A stretch of DNA of 64,000 nucleotides, taken from the NCBI GenBank assembly GCA_963784995.1, contig CAWATZ010000024.1, forward strand, positions 186,001-250,000, given 5' to 3'. The stretch is from CAWATZ01 sp963784995. GTDB lineage: Bacteria; Planctomycetota; Planctomycetia; Gemmatales; Gemmataceae. A program made the position numbers and the translations under genes. Positions within the stretch are counted from its first letter, which is position 1; the number at the start of each line of letters is the position of its first letter. Positions 40,813 to 50,467 of the stretch are shown piece by piece. Below the pieces are notes generated by a model. The model saw only the letters and a list, made by a program, of their open reading frames with translations. It was not told the DNA's origin and did not search any database.

Positions 40813-41193
40813 ATGATGCGTGTCTTTTTCCCGGCCCTGGCTCTTTGTGTTCTGGCGGGCTGCGGGCCGAGGTCCCTGGAGCCGGCCGATCTCGGACAAG
40901 CCGGACCGGCTTTGCGAACCGCCCTGGAAGCCTGGAAGGACGGCAAGTCGCAAGAGGACCTGGCGAACCAGAAACCCTCCATCCTGATGAACGAGGACGA
41001 CTGGCGCATGGGGAAACGTCTGCTCGACTTCACGATGGAGGAGCAGGGAGCACTATCCGGCCGGCAGGTGGTCTGGCGGGCGCAGATCAAGTTCCAGGAC
41101 AGCAGCGGCAAAACGGAAGAACGCCGGGCGACCTACGTCATCGACACCACGCCGCGACTGGTCATCGTCCGCGACCGGTTTGCGTCGCGCTGA
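40813..41193 (+). CDS. Small lipoprotein downstream of DUF1559
   Basis: The lipobox LAGC (C17) follows a short hydrophobic leader (MMRVFFPALALCVLAGCG), so the 126-residue protein is probably lipid-anchored. The body (RTALEAWKDGKSQEDLANQKPSILMNEDDW ... ATYVIDTTPRLVIVRD) is a small alpha/beta domain of unknown function. Similar lipoproteins follow DUF1559 genes in many Gemmata-type genomes, which suggests joint action at the envelope. It is convergent with the next gene. Confidence 0.75.
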   Translation: MMRVFFPALALCVLAGCGPRSLEPADLGQAGPALRTALEAWKDGKSQEDLANQKPSILMNEDDWRMGKRLLDFTMEEQGALSGRQVVWRAQIKFQDSSGKTEERRATYVIDTTPRLVIVRDRFASR

Positions 41194-41204
41194 GGAGGGC
41201 CAAC

Positions 41205-43683
41205 TTACCCTCCCCGCCGCAGCGCTCGCCCCGGCCGGGCCTCGGTGTGCTTGCCCTTCTCCAGCACCACCTGGCCGTTGACGATCACGTATTCGATCCC
41301 CTCGCTGTACGCGAACGGTTTGGTGTACGTCGCCCGATCGATCACGCGCTCCGGATCGAACAGCGTCAGGTCGGCGAAGTTCCCCGTCCGGATCAGTCCG
41401 CGATCCATGATGCCCAGCTTGGCCGCGTTCAGCGAGGTCATCTTGCGGACCGCGTCCTCCAGCCGCAGCAGCTTCAGCTCGCGGACGTAGACGCCCAGTA
41501 CCCGCGGAAACGTGCCGAAGCTGCGCGGGTGCGGATTGCCGCGGCGCAGCGGCCCCTCGGTGGCGTAGGCCGAGCCGTCCGAGCCGATCGAGCACCACGG
41601 CTGCACCAGGGCCAGGTGCATGTCCTTCTCGGTGTGGTGCGCGTAAACCGTCGATACCGAGCCGCCTTCCTCGATCAGGATGTCGAACAGCTCGTCCAGT
41701 GGATCGGCCGGCTGCTTCCTGTCCTTGCCGCGCAGCTCCAGCACGCGGTCCATCGTCAGGCCCTCGTAGCGGCCCTTGCCGGCGACCAGCATCCGGCCCC
41801 AATCGCCGCCGACGGCAGTGTAATGGTTGTACCAGCCCGGAAGCCCCTCGCGGATCTCCTTCTTGAGCCGTTCGCGGTTTTTCGGGTCCTTGAGCCGGGA
41901 CAGCATCCGGGCCGTGCCGCCCTCGTGGGTCCAGGGGGGGATGATGCTGGACAGGTTGTTGTTGCCGCGGGTGTAAGGATAGACGTTGGTCTGCACGTTG
42001 ACGCCGCGCTGCCGGGCTTTCTCGATCAGATCGACGATCTCGTTCATCCGGCCCCAGAGCTTCTGATCGGCGATCTTCACGTGGATGATGTCCACCGGCA
42101 AAGCCGGCCCGTTCGCCGACCGCGATGGCCTCCTTGACCGAAGCGAGCACTTCGGTGCCCTCATTGCGGATGTGAGTGGAAAAGATGCCGCCGTGGCGGG
42201 CCACAACCCGGCACAATTCGACAAGGTCGTCCGTCGTGGCCAGCGAACCGGGCGGCATCGCCAGCAGGCTTGACAGGCCGAACGCTCCATCCTTCATCGC
42301 CTCCTCGATCAGGGCCTTCATCCGGGCCCGCTGTTCGGCGGTCGGGCGCGCAAACGACTTGCCCATCACCGATTGCCAGACGTTGTCCAGCCCGACGTAG
42401 GAGGCGACGTTGACCGACGTGCCTGCTTTTTCCAGGACCTCGAAGTAGCCGGCCAGCGTGGTCCACTCGACCGATTTGCCGCCGACCTGGGCCCGCTTGG
42501 GCGGCAGCTCGCCCTTCGATGGTCCCACTGAAGTGCCCTCGCCCAGGACCTCGGTGGTCACGCCCTGGCGAATCTTGCTCTGAGCCAGGCCATCCTCCAG
42601 GAGAAGGTAATCGGAGTGCGAGTGCATGTCGATGAAGCCGGGGGCGACCACCAGCCCTTTCGCATCGATGGTCCGCTTCGCCAGCCCCTGCAAGTCGCGA
42701 CCCACTGCCACGATCCGGTCGCCGCGGACGGCCACGTCGCCGTGAAACCACGGATTGCCGCTGCCGTCCACGACCCGCCCGTTGCGGATCAGCAAGTCCC
42801 ACGGCTCCTCCCGACTCATGCCGTCGAGCATCGACACTGCCGACGCCACCCAGCCGCTGCTCCAGTCGTGCTTGCGCGGAGCGCCGTCGAACCAGTCGTG
42901 GGGAATGCGCAGCTCTTCCAGCCGCTGATGGGCCTGCTGCATCTGGGTGCGGAAATTGCCGTCGCCGAGCAGCGCCAGCCGCACCGGCGGGCTGACGCCG
43001 CGCCGCTCGCCGGTCCGGAACAGCGGGGCCTTCTGCTCGAACAGCCGCGTGATCTGGTACTTGGCGAAGTTCTCCTGGTTGCCGAAGGCGCCGCCCATGC
43101 CGAACTGGTCCGGCCTGTCTTTCATCAGGGGCGCATCCCACGCCGCGGCCGCGGTGAACTGATCCGGATGTCGCAGGATCAGGCTGAGCGCTCCCCAGCC
43201 CGACTTGCTGAAGCCCAGCAGCAGCCGGACCGGTTTCGGGGAGGGATACATCCGATCGACCAGGGGCAGGACGGCGCGCAGCAGGTGCGTCTCATCGGCC
43301 CGATGCGGATTGCTCGGATGATCGGCAAACCACGGCAGCTCGGTGAACGATGGGGCTACGACAATCAGGCCGTACTTCTCGTGCAGCCCCAGCTGCCGCA
43401 CTTCGTCCAGGCCGTCTCCGAAGTGATTCTCCTCGTTCGGCTCCACCGGCAGCACGAAGAGGAAGCGCCGAGCATCCTCTTTGGGGAGCTGCCTGGGGGC
43501 CAGGATTCGGACCAGCACCGGCTTGCTCTGCCACGGCGTTGTCAGGCGATAGCTGAGGACACCGTTCGCGTCCTTCTCCGGCGCGGAAACCTTGGCCTCG
43601 GCGAGCGGTTTCTCCTCGGACCGGCACGGCGTCACAAAAGGGAAGGCGAGCAACAGGATAGTCAGACAGAGCAGCGGACGCAT
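41205..43683 (-). CDS. Secreted fusion of an esterase domain and a D-aminoacylase (amidohydrolase), with an apparent 1-base frameshift
   Basis: ATG 43683 (GGGAGGA upstream) starts a signal peptide (MRPLLCLTILLLAFPFVTPC). Residues ~40-285 are an alpha/beta hydrolase of the esterase D type with nucleophile S159 in GFSKSGWGAL. From ~295 a D-aminoacylase/amidohydrolase begins (DLLIRNGRVVDGSGNP, GFIDMHSHSDYL with metal histidines) and ends with GNFADLTLFDPERVID. Near 42100-42102 the phase changes: GERAGF is followed by PVDIIHVKIADQKLW in another frame, and removing one T from CTTTGCC joins them (825 residues). Residues 224-233 come from a repeat arm. It probably deacylates N-acyl-D-amino acids in the periplasm. 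Confidence 0.85.
42983..43011. repeat. Family I repeat arm inside the esterase/aminoacylase gene
   Basis: These 29 bases (ACCGGCGGGCTGACGCCGCG ...) are identical to the right arm of the inverted repeat at 62064-62092. They are read in frame on the minus strand as part of RTGERRGVSPPVRL in the esterase domain. Confidence 0.93.
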
Positions 43684-44121
43684 GAAGTCCTCCCTTGGGA
43701 GTGCAGAGCCGGTTGGTGGAGTCAGCAGATCGCCCGAGGGCATGTTAGCACAATTGCCGCGGGATGGTAGATGGAGGGAAGGCAAGCTACCCGCCGCCGC
43801 AGCTTTCCGCCAAGACTGGGAGGGAGACGCCTCTGTCCAACGGCAAGGAAGCGATGGCGATCAAGCAAAGGCAGGAAAAACAAATGGCATCGCGGGAAGA
43901 GCCGTGGTAGAGTGGCCGGCAGTGAGATCGGTAGCCGGGCCGGGAGAGGCAACCGGCTCGTGATCCGTGGCTCGCCGGTTGAGGAAGCAAACCTTCGGCG
44001 GCAGCAAGAGGGTGTGCCATGCTGCGGTGGCTCCAGTCCTTCCGGTCCCGAAAACGGCCGGCCGGCATTCCCGAGGAACGCTGGGTAAGCCTGGCAGAAG
44101 GCAAATCAAGGAGGAAATGGC
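43684..44121. other. 438-base gap without a well-supported gene
   Basis: This lies upstream of both the aminoacylase gene (-) and the small gene at 44122 (+). A frame from ATG 44019 (MLRWLQSFRSRKRPAGIPEE ...) could encode a short basic peptide, but it overlaps the next gene. No promoter or repeat was recognised with confidence. Confidence 0.5.
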
Positions 44122-44412
44122 ATGGCAAAACAACCACAGAATCCGGCGTTGCGGCGTGCGCTGCTGGAGATTGTGGACAACCAACTTCGGGACGGGACGC
44201 CGCCCGAGACGCGCAGCACCCTGGATCGGCTGATCTCCGAGGGTTATTCGCGTGATCAGGCACGGGAGCTGATCGCCTGCGTGGTCTCGGCAGAAATATT
44301 CGACGTTCTCAAGAGCGGCCAACCTTACGACGAAGCCCGCTACCTTGCGGGACTGCGAGCGCTGCCGCGGCTGCACTCTGAGGACAAGGGGCAGCCCCGA
44401 ACGAGCCAATGA
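44122..44412 (+). CDS. Conserved small protein of unknown function
   Basis: A strong site (AAGGAGGAAATGGC) precedes ATG 44122. The 96-residue, mostly helical protein reads NPALRRALLEIVDNQLRDGTPPET ... DQARELIACVVSAEIFDVLKSGQPYDEARYLAGLRALPRL. It has no cysteine motif, signal or membrane segment other than a hydrophobic helix around ELIACVVSAEIFDVL. The wording of conserved charged residues suggests a real cytoplasmic protein family, but I cannot name it. Confidence 0.7.
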   Translation: MAKQPQNPALRRALLEIVDNQLRDGTPPETRSTLDRLISEGYSRDQARELIACVVSAEIFDVLKSGQPYDEARYLAGLRALPRLHSEDKGQPRTSQ

Positions 44413-44594
44413 TACGGACCCGGCCGGCATGTTGTCATGCGGACGGAATCAGGGTTGGCGTCGTTGGATGGGCACGCAGCCGGCTTGTTCCGAAGCACCA
44501 GCGAGATGGCTTCCTGCCCTTCAATCTGTCACCCGGCCGTTCGGGTTAGAAAAGAGGGGTTTTCAGAAACGGGGCGTGGCATATCAAAGAGGGT

Positions 44595-45911
44595 ATGAAC
44601 GCTGAAACCCCGCAAGTGCATCGTGTGGAACGGGTAGACGACATTCCCGTTCTGGTGGCCACGCTCCAACGCCTGCAGGTGGACAAGATCCTCGATCGCC
44701 ACTTTCCCTCCGGCCACCGCTGGCAGGGCGAGCTGACCTTCGGCGAGGTTGCCTGCGTCTGGCTCGCCTTCCTCACCTCCCAGGGAGACCACCGCCTCTG
44801 CCGCGTGCAGCCCTGGGCTCAAGCCAACCTGGCCCTCCGACACAAGCCCGAAGCGCTGACGCCGGGACCGATGCAGGCCTGTCTGGGCAAAGCCGTCCGC
44901 CCGCTCGACTTCCAGGACGACCGCCTGGCCGACCTCCTCGACCGCTTGGCTCTCGACGATTCCTGGCAAGACTGCGAGAGCGCGCTCAACCAGAGTTCCG
45001 TCCGCGTTTACCAACTGCCGACGGACTTGTTTCGCATCGACATGAGTACGGCCAACTCCTACGTCGAGACCCTCGCCGCGCAGGGCTTGTTCCAGTTCGG
45101 TCACAGCAAGGATAACGACGAGTGGCCGCAGATCAAGGTCGCCCTGGCCGCTCTGGACCCCCTGGGCATGCCGATCACCACCTTGGTGGTGCCGGGCAAC
45201 AGCGCTGATGACCCGCTGTACGTCCCCCAGATCAAGAAGGTGCAGCGGACCTTCGGCCCAGGCGGCAAGACCTTTGTCATGGACTGCAAGGGCGCCGCGC
45301 TGGCCACGCGGGCCCACCTGGCCGACACCAAGGACTTTTACCTCACGCCGCTGTCGGAAACGCAACTGGCGGTGAAGAAGCGGCGTGCGTTGCTGCAGCC
45401 CGTCTGGGCAGGCCGACAACCCCTGCAGCAGGTCTACCGCCCCGCCGCCAACCCGGAGGCCGACGCCGAGTTGGTCGCCGAGGGCTTCTCCCTGGACGTG
45501 CAGTTGCAGGCGGAAGTCAACGGCCGGCAGGTGGTCTGGACGGAGCGGCGTTGGCTGGTACGGTCGCTGGCCTATGCCCAGGGGCAGCAGCAGCAGTTGG
45601 ACAGGCGCTTGCACAAGGCGCAGCGCAACTGGCGGCGCTGGCCCAACGCAAACAAGGCAAGCAGCGGCTGACGGCGGGGCAACTGCAAACGGCCGCCGCC
45701 GCCATCGTCAAGCAGCAGCGTGTCGGGGGTCTGCTGGAGGTGCGCGTGCGGACGACAACGCACAGCAAGCAGGTGCGGGCTTATGGCGAGCGGCCGGCCC
45801 GCGTCCAGAAGGAACGGGAGCAGCGCCTGGAAGTGTCCCGACGCGAAGAGGCGATCGAGCTGGCCAAACGAGACCTGGGCTGGCGCGTCTACGCGACCAA
45901 CCAGGTACTGA
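44595..45911 (+). pseudogene. IS1634-type transposase, frameshifted and 3' truncated
   Basis: The product resembles DDE transposases of the IS1634/IS4 group: IPVLVATLQRLQVDKILDRHFP at the N-terminus, then YVETLAAQGLFQFGHSKDNDEWPQIKVALAALDPLG and MDCKGAALATRAHLADTKDFYLTPLS. The phase changes near 45626, where adding one C restores AQRQLAALAQRKQGKQRL. The open frame then reaches LAKRDLGWRVYATNQ and continues without a stop into WD40 sequence. The glutamate-containing C-terminal part of the DDE domain is missing. No right-hand terminal repeat was found, so the element is dead. Confidence 0.8.
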
Positions 45912-46879
45912 TGAGCCTGGCGACGACGGCCGGCGTGTATGCCAGGCAGATTCGGGTGTGGGACGTTGCCACCGGACAGCTCCAGATCGATACCAGGCCG
46001 GCGGCCGGCTACCCGGCGGTCGTGCGGTTCTTGCCGGGAGGCAAGACCGCCCTGGTGGTCGTCCACGGTTCTCCCCGTGGTCACCTCGTCTACCGCTGGA
46101 ACGTCGCGCCGGCCCCACCCGACGAGGTGATTACCCAGCACACAGACGAAATCTGGCGACTGGTGTTGGCGCCGGATGGGCGGAAGTTTGTGTTCGGATC
46201 TCACGGTTACCGGGACGCCCCCTGGGGAAACCAGGCCCGCTTGTGGTCGCTGCAGCCGGACAAACCCATCGGCGCTCCTCTTCAGCACGCGGGCCGGGTC
46301 TTTGCCCTGGCCTTCAGCCCGGACGGACGGAAGGTCCTCACTGGCAGCCATGACCGCACCACGCGCTTCTGGGATGCCGCGACGGGCCGGCCGCTCGGAC
46401 CACCGCGCCAGCACCCGGGCCAGATCCACGCGGTCGCCTTCAGCCCGGACGGAAGGTACTACGTGACTGCCGGTTCCGATCGCACGGCTCGCCGCTGGGA
46501 AGTAAGTACGCATCGCCCCATCGATCCATGCGTCCAGCACAAGGACACCATCGAGAGCGTGCTGTATACACCCAACGGTCAACTGCTGGTGACGGCCAGC
46601 ACGGACCGGACGGCGCGGTTCCGGGACGCCGAGTCCGGCCTGCCGGTCGGGCCGGCCATGCGGCACCTCCAGGCAATCGCTCCCCTCGCCATCAGCCCCG
46701 ACGGCCGGTGGGTTGCCACGGGCGGCGGTGACGGCTTCGCCACGATCTGGCGGGTGCCTGCGCTGAACCTCCGGGCCGGCGGGGACTTCGTCCAAGCTAT
46801 GGAACGGCAGACTGGGTTAACTCTCGAAGGCTCGTCCGTCGTCCGTCTGCTCAGTGCGGAGGAGTGGTTGCAACGATGA
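45912..46879 (+). pseudogene. C-terminal WD40 region of a kinase-WD40 type gene, 5' truncated
   Basis: The frame carries five to six WD40 repeats (FALAFSPDGRKVLTGSHDRTTRFWDAATG, AVAFSPDGRYYVTAGSDRTARRWEV, APLAISPDGRWVATGGGDGFATIWRV). It ends with QAMERQTGLTLEGSSVVRLLSAEEWLQR. This ending is the usual tail of Gemmata serine/threonine kinases with WD40 repeats. There is no start codon or kinase domain; the sequence is open from the transposase. It is probably the 3' piece of a gene cut by the IS insertion or by later deletion. Confidence 0.75.
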
Positions 46880-47044
46880 TTCCCAAAGGCCGCGCCCGGC
46901 AATCTGGACGTTTTCCCCGAACTAATCTTCGAGGTTCGCTCTCCTTCAGAACGGTGGCCGGGCGTGCTGGCGAGAGCCGTGGAGTTGCCCGGCACGTGCA
47001 ACCCATACGCCTGACCTGCGCCAGACCAGCCTGGGGAACCTGTC

Positions 47045-47924
47045 ATGGCAAAACGAAGCGAACGTGCGGCCACTGCCGCGGATACGATGCGAATCCTCGC
47101 CTCCGGGTCGTACGTCGGCCCTGGAGGACAGACCGTGTCCATCCTTCCCGAGCTGAACCACGCCATCAACGAGACCAGGCTGTTCACCCCCGGCCAGGTC
47201 GCCCGGATCGCGGCGGCCGGGCCTGCGAAACGGGCCGTGCCGCGGATTCGCGTGGTCAACTGCACCACGCTCGCGGCGGCCCGGGAGCTGCACGCCATTC
47301 ACGGCGCCGAGCGGGTCGTCCTGCTCAACTTTGCCTCGGCGCAATCCGGGCGGCGGCTTCCTGGGCGGCAGCCAGGCCCAGGAGGAGAGCCTGGCCCGAG
47401 CCTCCGGGCTGTATGCGTCCATCAGCCGGATGACCGACTATTACGAGGCCAACCGTCGGACCAAGTCCACTCTTTACACTGACCACGTGATTTATTCGCC
47501 CCTGGTGCCGGTCTTCCGAGACGATGACGACCGACTGCTCGACCAGCCCTGGTGCGTGTCCACGATCACGGCCCCCGCGGTCAATGCGGGCGCGGTGCGC
47601 TCCCGGGAGCCGGAGAACGTCTCACGGATTCGCGAAGTGATGCAGCACCGCATCCGCTGCGTGTTGGGTCTGGCGGCGCAGCAGGGTCACGACGCCATCG
47701 TCCTGGGCGCCTGGGGCTGCGGCGTCTTCGCCAACGACCCGGCCGAGGTGGCGGAGCTGTTCGCCGGCGAGCTGCTCGGCCAGGGGCGTTTCGCCCAGGC
47801 GTTCACCGAGGTGGTCTTTGCCATCCTCGACCGCCGCGGTGACACTCTCCGCCCGTTCGCGGAAGCGTTCGGAAGCAGCGAGCTGGATAAGGAAGATTTT
47901 ACCTTGCGTTCATCGCACCCTTAG
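47045..47924 (+). CDS. Bacterial-type poly(ADP-ribose) glycohydrolase (TIGR02452/DUF2263-like), with an apparent frameshift
   Basis: PARG removes ADP-ribose polymers; bacterial-type members share the catalytic signature GGG-x(6-8)-QEE. Here it is NPGGGFLGGSQAQEES. The N-terminal part (MAKRSERAATAADTMRILASGSYVGPGG) and VLLNFASA are in one phase; NPGGGF and the rest (YSPLVPVFRDDDDRLL, VLGAWGCGVFANDPAEVAELF) are in another. The shift falls at 47339-47342 (GCGCAA, probably GCGCGCAA). The restored protein has about 293 residues, the family size. No ADP-ribosyltransferase is next to it. Confidence 0.85.
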
Positions 47925-47950
47925 CTGACGAGAGTATCCTGAAGGGGAAC

Positions 47951-47988
47951 GCCACGTGCAAGCGAATGGAGATTCGCTTGCACGTGGC
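47951..47988. repeat. Perfect 17-base hairpin before the transporter gene
   Basis: GCCACGTGCAAGCGAAT at 47951-47967 pairs exactly with 47972-47988 around 4 bases. It lies between the PARG stop and the transporter start at 48011. It could be a terminator without T-tract or a leader structure. Confidence 0.9.
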
Positions 47989-48010
47989 CGAACCCGAAAG
48001 GATGGAGACG

Positions 48011-49144
48011 ATGCACGTTCAGGAGTCTTTCGTTGCTCGCCTTGCTCACTTCGTCCACAGGTACTTCCTCTGCTTCGTGATCGCCTCCTACGTCCTCGCC
48101 GCTTTGCTGCCGGCCCCTGGCCTGTGGGTCCGGAAAGTCACTCTGGGAGAAGTGGTCCTCTTCCAGGAGCGAACCACCGTCTCTCTTCCGATGCTCCTGC
48201 TGGCGCTCTTGCTCTTGAATGCCGGGCTGGGCGTCCAGACCTCGCAGTTGCGCAATCTATTTCGCGGTCCCCTGACCCTGCTGGCCGGGCTGATCGCCAA
48301 CCTGGCGATTCCGATCGCCTTCATTTTCTGCGTGTCGCAGGGGATGCGCTTCTGGCACAATGCCGACGAGGTCCAGAACATCCTGGTCGGCCTGGCGCTG
48401 GTGGCCTCGATGCCCATCGCCGGCTCCTCGACCGCCTGGTCCCAGAACGCCAACGGCGACCTGGCCCTGAGCCTGGGCCTGGTGCTGTTCTCCACCTTCC
48501 TCTCGCCGCTCACCACGCCAGTCGCTCTGCACTCGGTCGGCTTGATGACCACCGGCGACTACTCCGAGGACCTGCACGAGCTGGCGGCCGGCACTACCGG
48601 CAGCTTCCTGGCCATCGCTGTGATCCTGCCTTCGGCCGTCGGCATCCTCCTGCACGCTGTCATCGGCCAGGCGCGACTCTCCCGGGCCAGGCCCCTGCTG
48701 AAGCTGGCGAACTGCGCCAATCTGCTGCTGCTCAATTACGCGAACGCGGCCGTGGCCCTGCCGCAGACCGTTGCCTCTCCGGACTGGGACTTCCTGGCGG
48801 TGACGCTGGTGATCGTGGTCGGCCTGTGCTTCCTGGCCTTCGCCTCCGGCTGGGTGATTGCTCGGCTGTTCCGCCTGGATCCAGCCCGGAAAGTCGCCCT
48901 GATGTTCGGACTGGGCATGAACAACAACGGCACCGGCCTGGTGCTGGCAACCATGGCCCTGGCCGATCATCCGAGCGTGCTGTTGCCGATCATCTTCTAT
49001 AACCTGGTGCAGCATCTGGTGGCCGGCGGCGTGGATGCCTTGTTGGTTAGCCGCGACGCGGAGCGCAGCGCAGCGGAGCGCGGCCAGGCCCCACACCACG
49101 GAGGCCCCCGCGCTCCGCTGCGCTGCGCTCCGCGTCGCGGCTAA
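48011..49144 (+). CDS. Bile acid:sodium symporter family transporter
   Basis: About nine to ten hydrophobic helices are visible. The family's two crossing motifs are present as GSSTAWSQNANGDLALSLG (helix 4) and FGLGMNNNGTGLVLATMAL (helix 9), which in this fold bind sodium and substrate. ATG 48011 (MHVQESFVARL) is chosen because AAAGGA lies 8 bases upstream; 48002 and 47966 are other in-frame starts. The last ~34 residues (LLVSRDAERSAAERGQAPHH ...) are translated from the inverted repeat at 49045-49146, so the native C-terminus has been replaced. The substrate is unknown; organic anions are typical. Confidence 0.85.
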   Translation: MHVQESFVARLAHFVHRYFLCFVIASYVLAALLPAPGLWVRKVTLGEVVLFQERTTVSLPMLLLALLLLNAGLGVQTSQLRNLFRGPLTLLAGLIANLAIPIAFIFCVSQGMRFWHNADEVQNILVGLALVASMPIAGSSTAWSQNANGDLALSLGLVLFSTFLSPLTTPVALHSVGLMTTGDYSEDLHELAAGTTGSFLAIAVILPSAVGILLHAVIGQARLSRARPLLKLANCANLLLLNYANAAVALPQTVASPDWDFLAVTLVIVVGLCFLAFASGWVIARLFRLDPARKVALMFGLGMNNNGTGLVLATMALADHPSVLLPIIFYNLVQHLVAGGVDALLVSRDAERSAAERGQAPHHGGPRAPLRCAPRRG

Positions 49145-49146
49145 CC
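49045..49146. repeat. Perfect 39-base inverted repeat (family B, long copy)
   Basis: The arms at 49045-49083 and 49108-49146 are exact reverse complements around 24 bases. The core TTAGCCGCGACGCGGAGCGC is shared with 2518-2584 and 23863-23907. It sits at the junction of convergent genes and supplies the stop codon of the transporter gene (TAA at 49142-49144). Confidence 0.95.
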
Positions 49147-49149
49147 GGA

Positions 49150-50322
49150 TCAGGTGTCGGTCCGTTCCCAGTAGCGGCGGCAAGCATCCGCAACAAGGTC
49201 CACGGCCTTTAGCCCCAGCCGGCCGGTGTTGACGGTCAGGTGATACTCCAGGGGATCGGACCAGTCGGCCGCGAAAGAGTCCTGGAAAAACCGGCGGCGC
49301 TGGGTGTCGCTCTCGGCGATGAGCGTCCGGGCCACGTCCTCGCGCACCCAGCGGTGCGCCATGACGCGCTCGACCCGAACGTCCATTTTGGCCACCAGCC
49401 GGACGTGGAAGGTGTCCGGCCTCTCACGCAGGAACCGGCTGCCGCCACGACCGACAATGAGGACGTTCCCCTGCTGATCCAGCTCGTCCATCAGCTTCCG
49501 CAAGGCGTCCTGGTAGCGCTGGTGCAGGCTCCCCGGAAAGAAGCGCTGCCACCAGCCCGCGGGCTGCTCGTCAATGCGTGCCAGCTCCTGCTCCGTCACA
49601 CCCAGCCGGTGGGCCTGCTGCTCCAGCAATTCGCGATCAAAGACCCGCAAGCCCAGCCGGTCGGCCAGGGCGCGAGCCAGACCGGCAGCTCCGGCCCCCA
49701 GTTCCCGGGCCAGGGTCAGGACCCGGTGCTTCACGGAGGGGTTTGCCGGCCCCCCGGCCGCGAGAGGACGTATCAGCCCCACCACGACGGCCACCACGTC
49801 CGCGAGCGGCATCCGGCCGGTGTTCAGCACCAGGGCATACTGCTCGGACTGGCAGGGGGCCTGCCCGAAGAAGTAGCGCATGAAGCGATCGCGCGTCGAA
49901 TCTTCCTGAGTGCAGCGGGCCAGCGCCTGCTCGTAAGACCAGCCTTCGCGCTGGGCCATGCGTCGGGCCCGCCAGTCTCGCGGTGCCACCAGACGGAGAT
50001 GCAGGACGTGCAGCGTGTCCGGAAGCAGCTGAGCGGTGCCGCGACCGACCAGCACGACGTTGCCGCGGCCTGCCGCCTGCAGTGCTGCCTCGCGGAGACC
50101 GTGGACGTACCTGGCATGGGGAGGGTTGAGGCGGAAGCGGTCGGCCAGGCTGATCGCTTTTTCGTCCAGGCGCTCCAGCTCGGCGTCGGGCAGATGCTCG
50201 AGCATGGCCGCCTGGTGCAGCAGCTCCCGGTCGAGCAGTTCCCAGCCCAGGGCCTCGGCCAGGCGATGTGCGACCTCGTAGCCGCCTGCCCCATACTCCC
50301 GCGAGACCGTGATGACGTTCAT
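49150..50322 (-). CDS. Tandem cytidylate-kinase-like protein (two domains)
   Basis: The 390-residue protein contains two P-loop kinase-like domains of the Cytidylate_kin2 type. Domain 1 (1-~185) starts MNVITVSREYGAGGYEVAHRLAEALGW and has VVLVGRGTAQLLPD and LVLNTGRMPL. Domain 2 (~200-390) starts VLTLARELGAGAAGLARALADRLGL and has VLIVGRGGSRFLRERPDTFHV and HLTVNTGRLGLKAVDLV. The first P-loop keeps the SREYGAGG pattern; the second (ARELGAGAAG) is degenerate. Single-domain relatives occur in many bacteria without a proven substrate. It is divergent from a two-component system, with a palindrome between them. Confidence 0.85.
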   Translation of the reverse strand: MNVITVSREYGAGGYEVAHRLAEALGWELLDRELLHQAAMLEHLPDAELERLDEKAISLADRFRLNPPHARYVHGLREAALQAAGRGNVVLVGRGTAQLLPDTLHVLHLRLVAPRDWRARRMAQREGWSYEQALARCTQEDSTRDRFMRYFFGQAPCQSEQYALVLNTGRMPLADVVAVVVGLIRPLAAGGPANPSVKHRVLTLARELGAGAAGLARALADRLGLRVFDRELLEQQAHRLGVTEQELARIDEQPAGWWQRFFPGSLHQRYQDALRKLMDELDQQGNVLIVGRGGSRFLRERPDTFHVRLVAKMDVRVERVMAHRWVREDVARTLIAESDTQRRRFFQDSFAADWSDPLEYHLTVNTGRLGLKAVDLVADACRRYWERTDT

Positions 50323-50335
50323 TGTTCAAACTCGG

Positions 50336-50405
50336 AACTCGGAGGTAGGACGGGCTTCCTAGCCCGTCCAGGCCGGCCTGGGAAGGCCGGCCTACTTCCG
50401 AGTTT
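50336..50405. repeat. Compound palindrome in a divergent promoter region (family J)
   Basis: The outer arms AACTCGGAGGTAGG (50336-50349) and 50391-50404 pair with one mismatch. Inside are GACGGGCTTCCTAGCCCGTC and AGGCCGGCCTGGGAAGGCCG-type hairpins. The element fills the gap between the kinase-like gene and the OmpR regulator, where a regulatory role is possible but unproven. Confidence 0.8.
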
Positions 50406-50467
50406 GGGAAGAGCCTGGTATAACGGCAATTGTCGAGGAAAGAGGGAACGAGGTCAAGAGGTGACGC

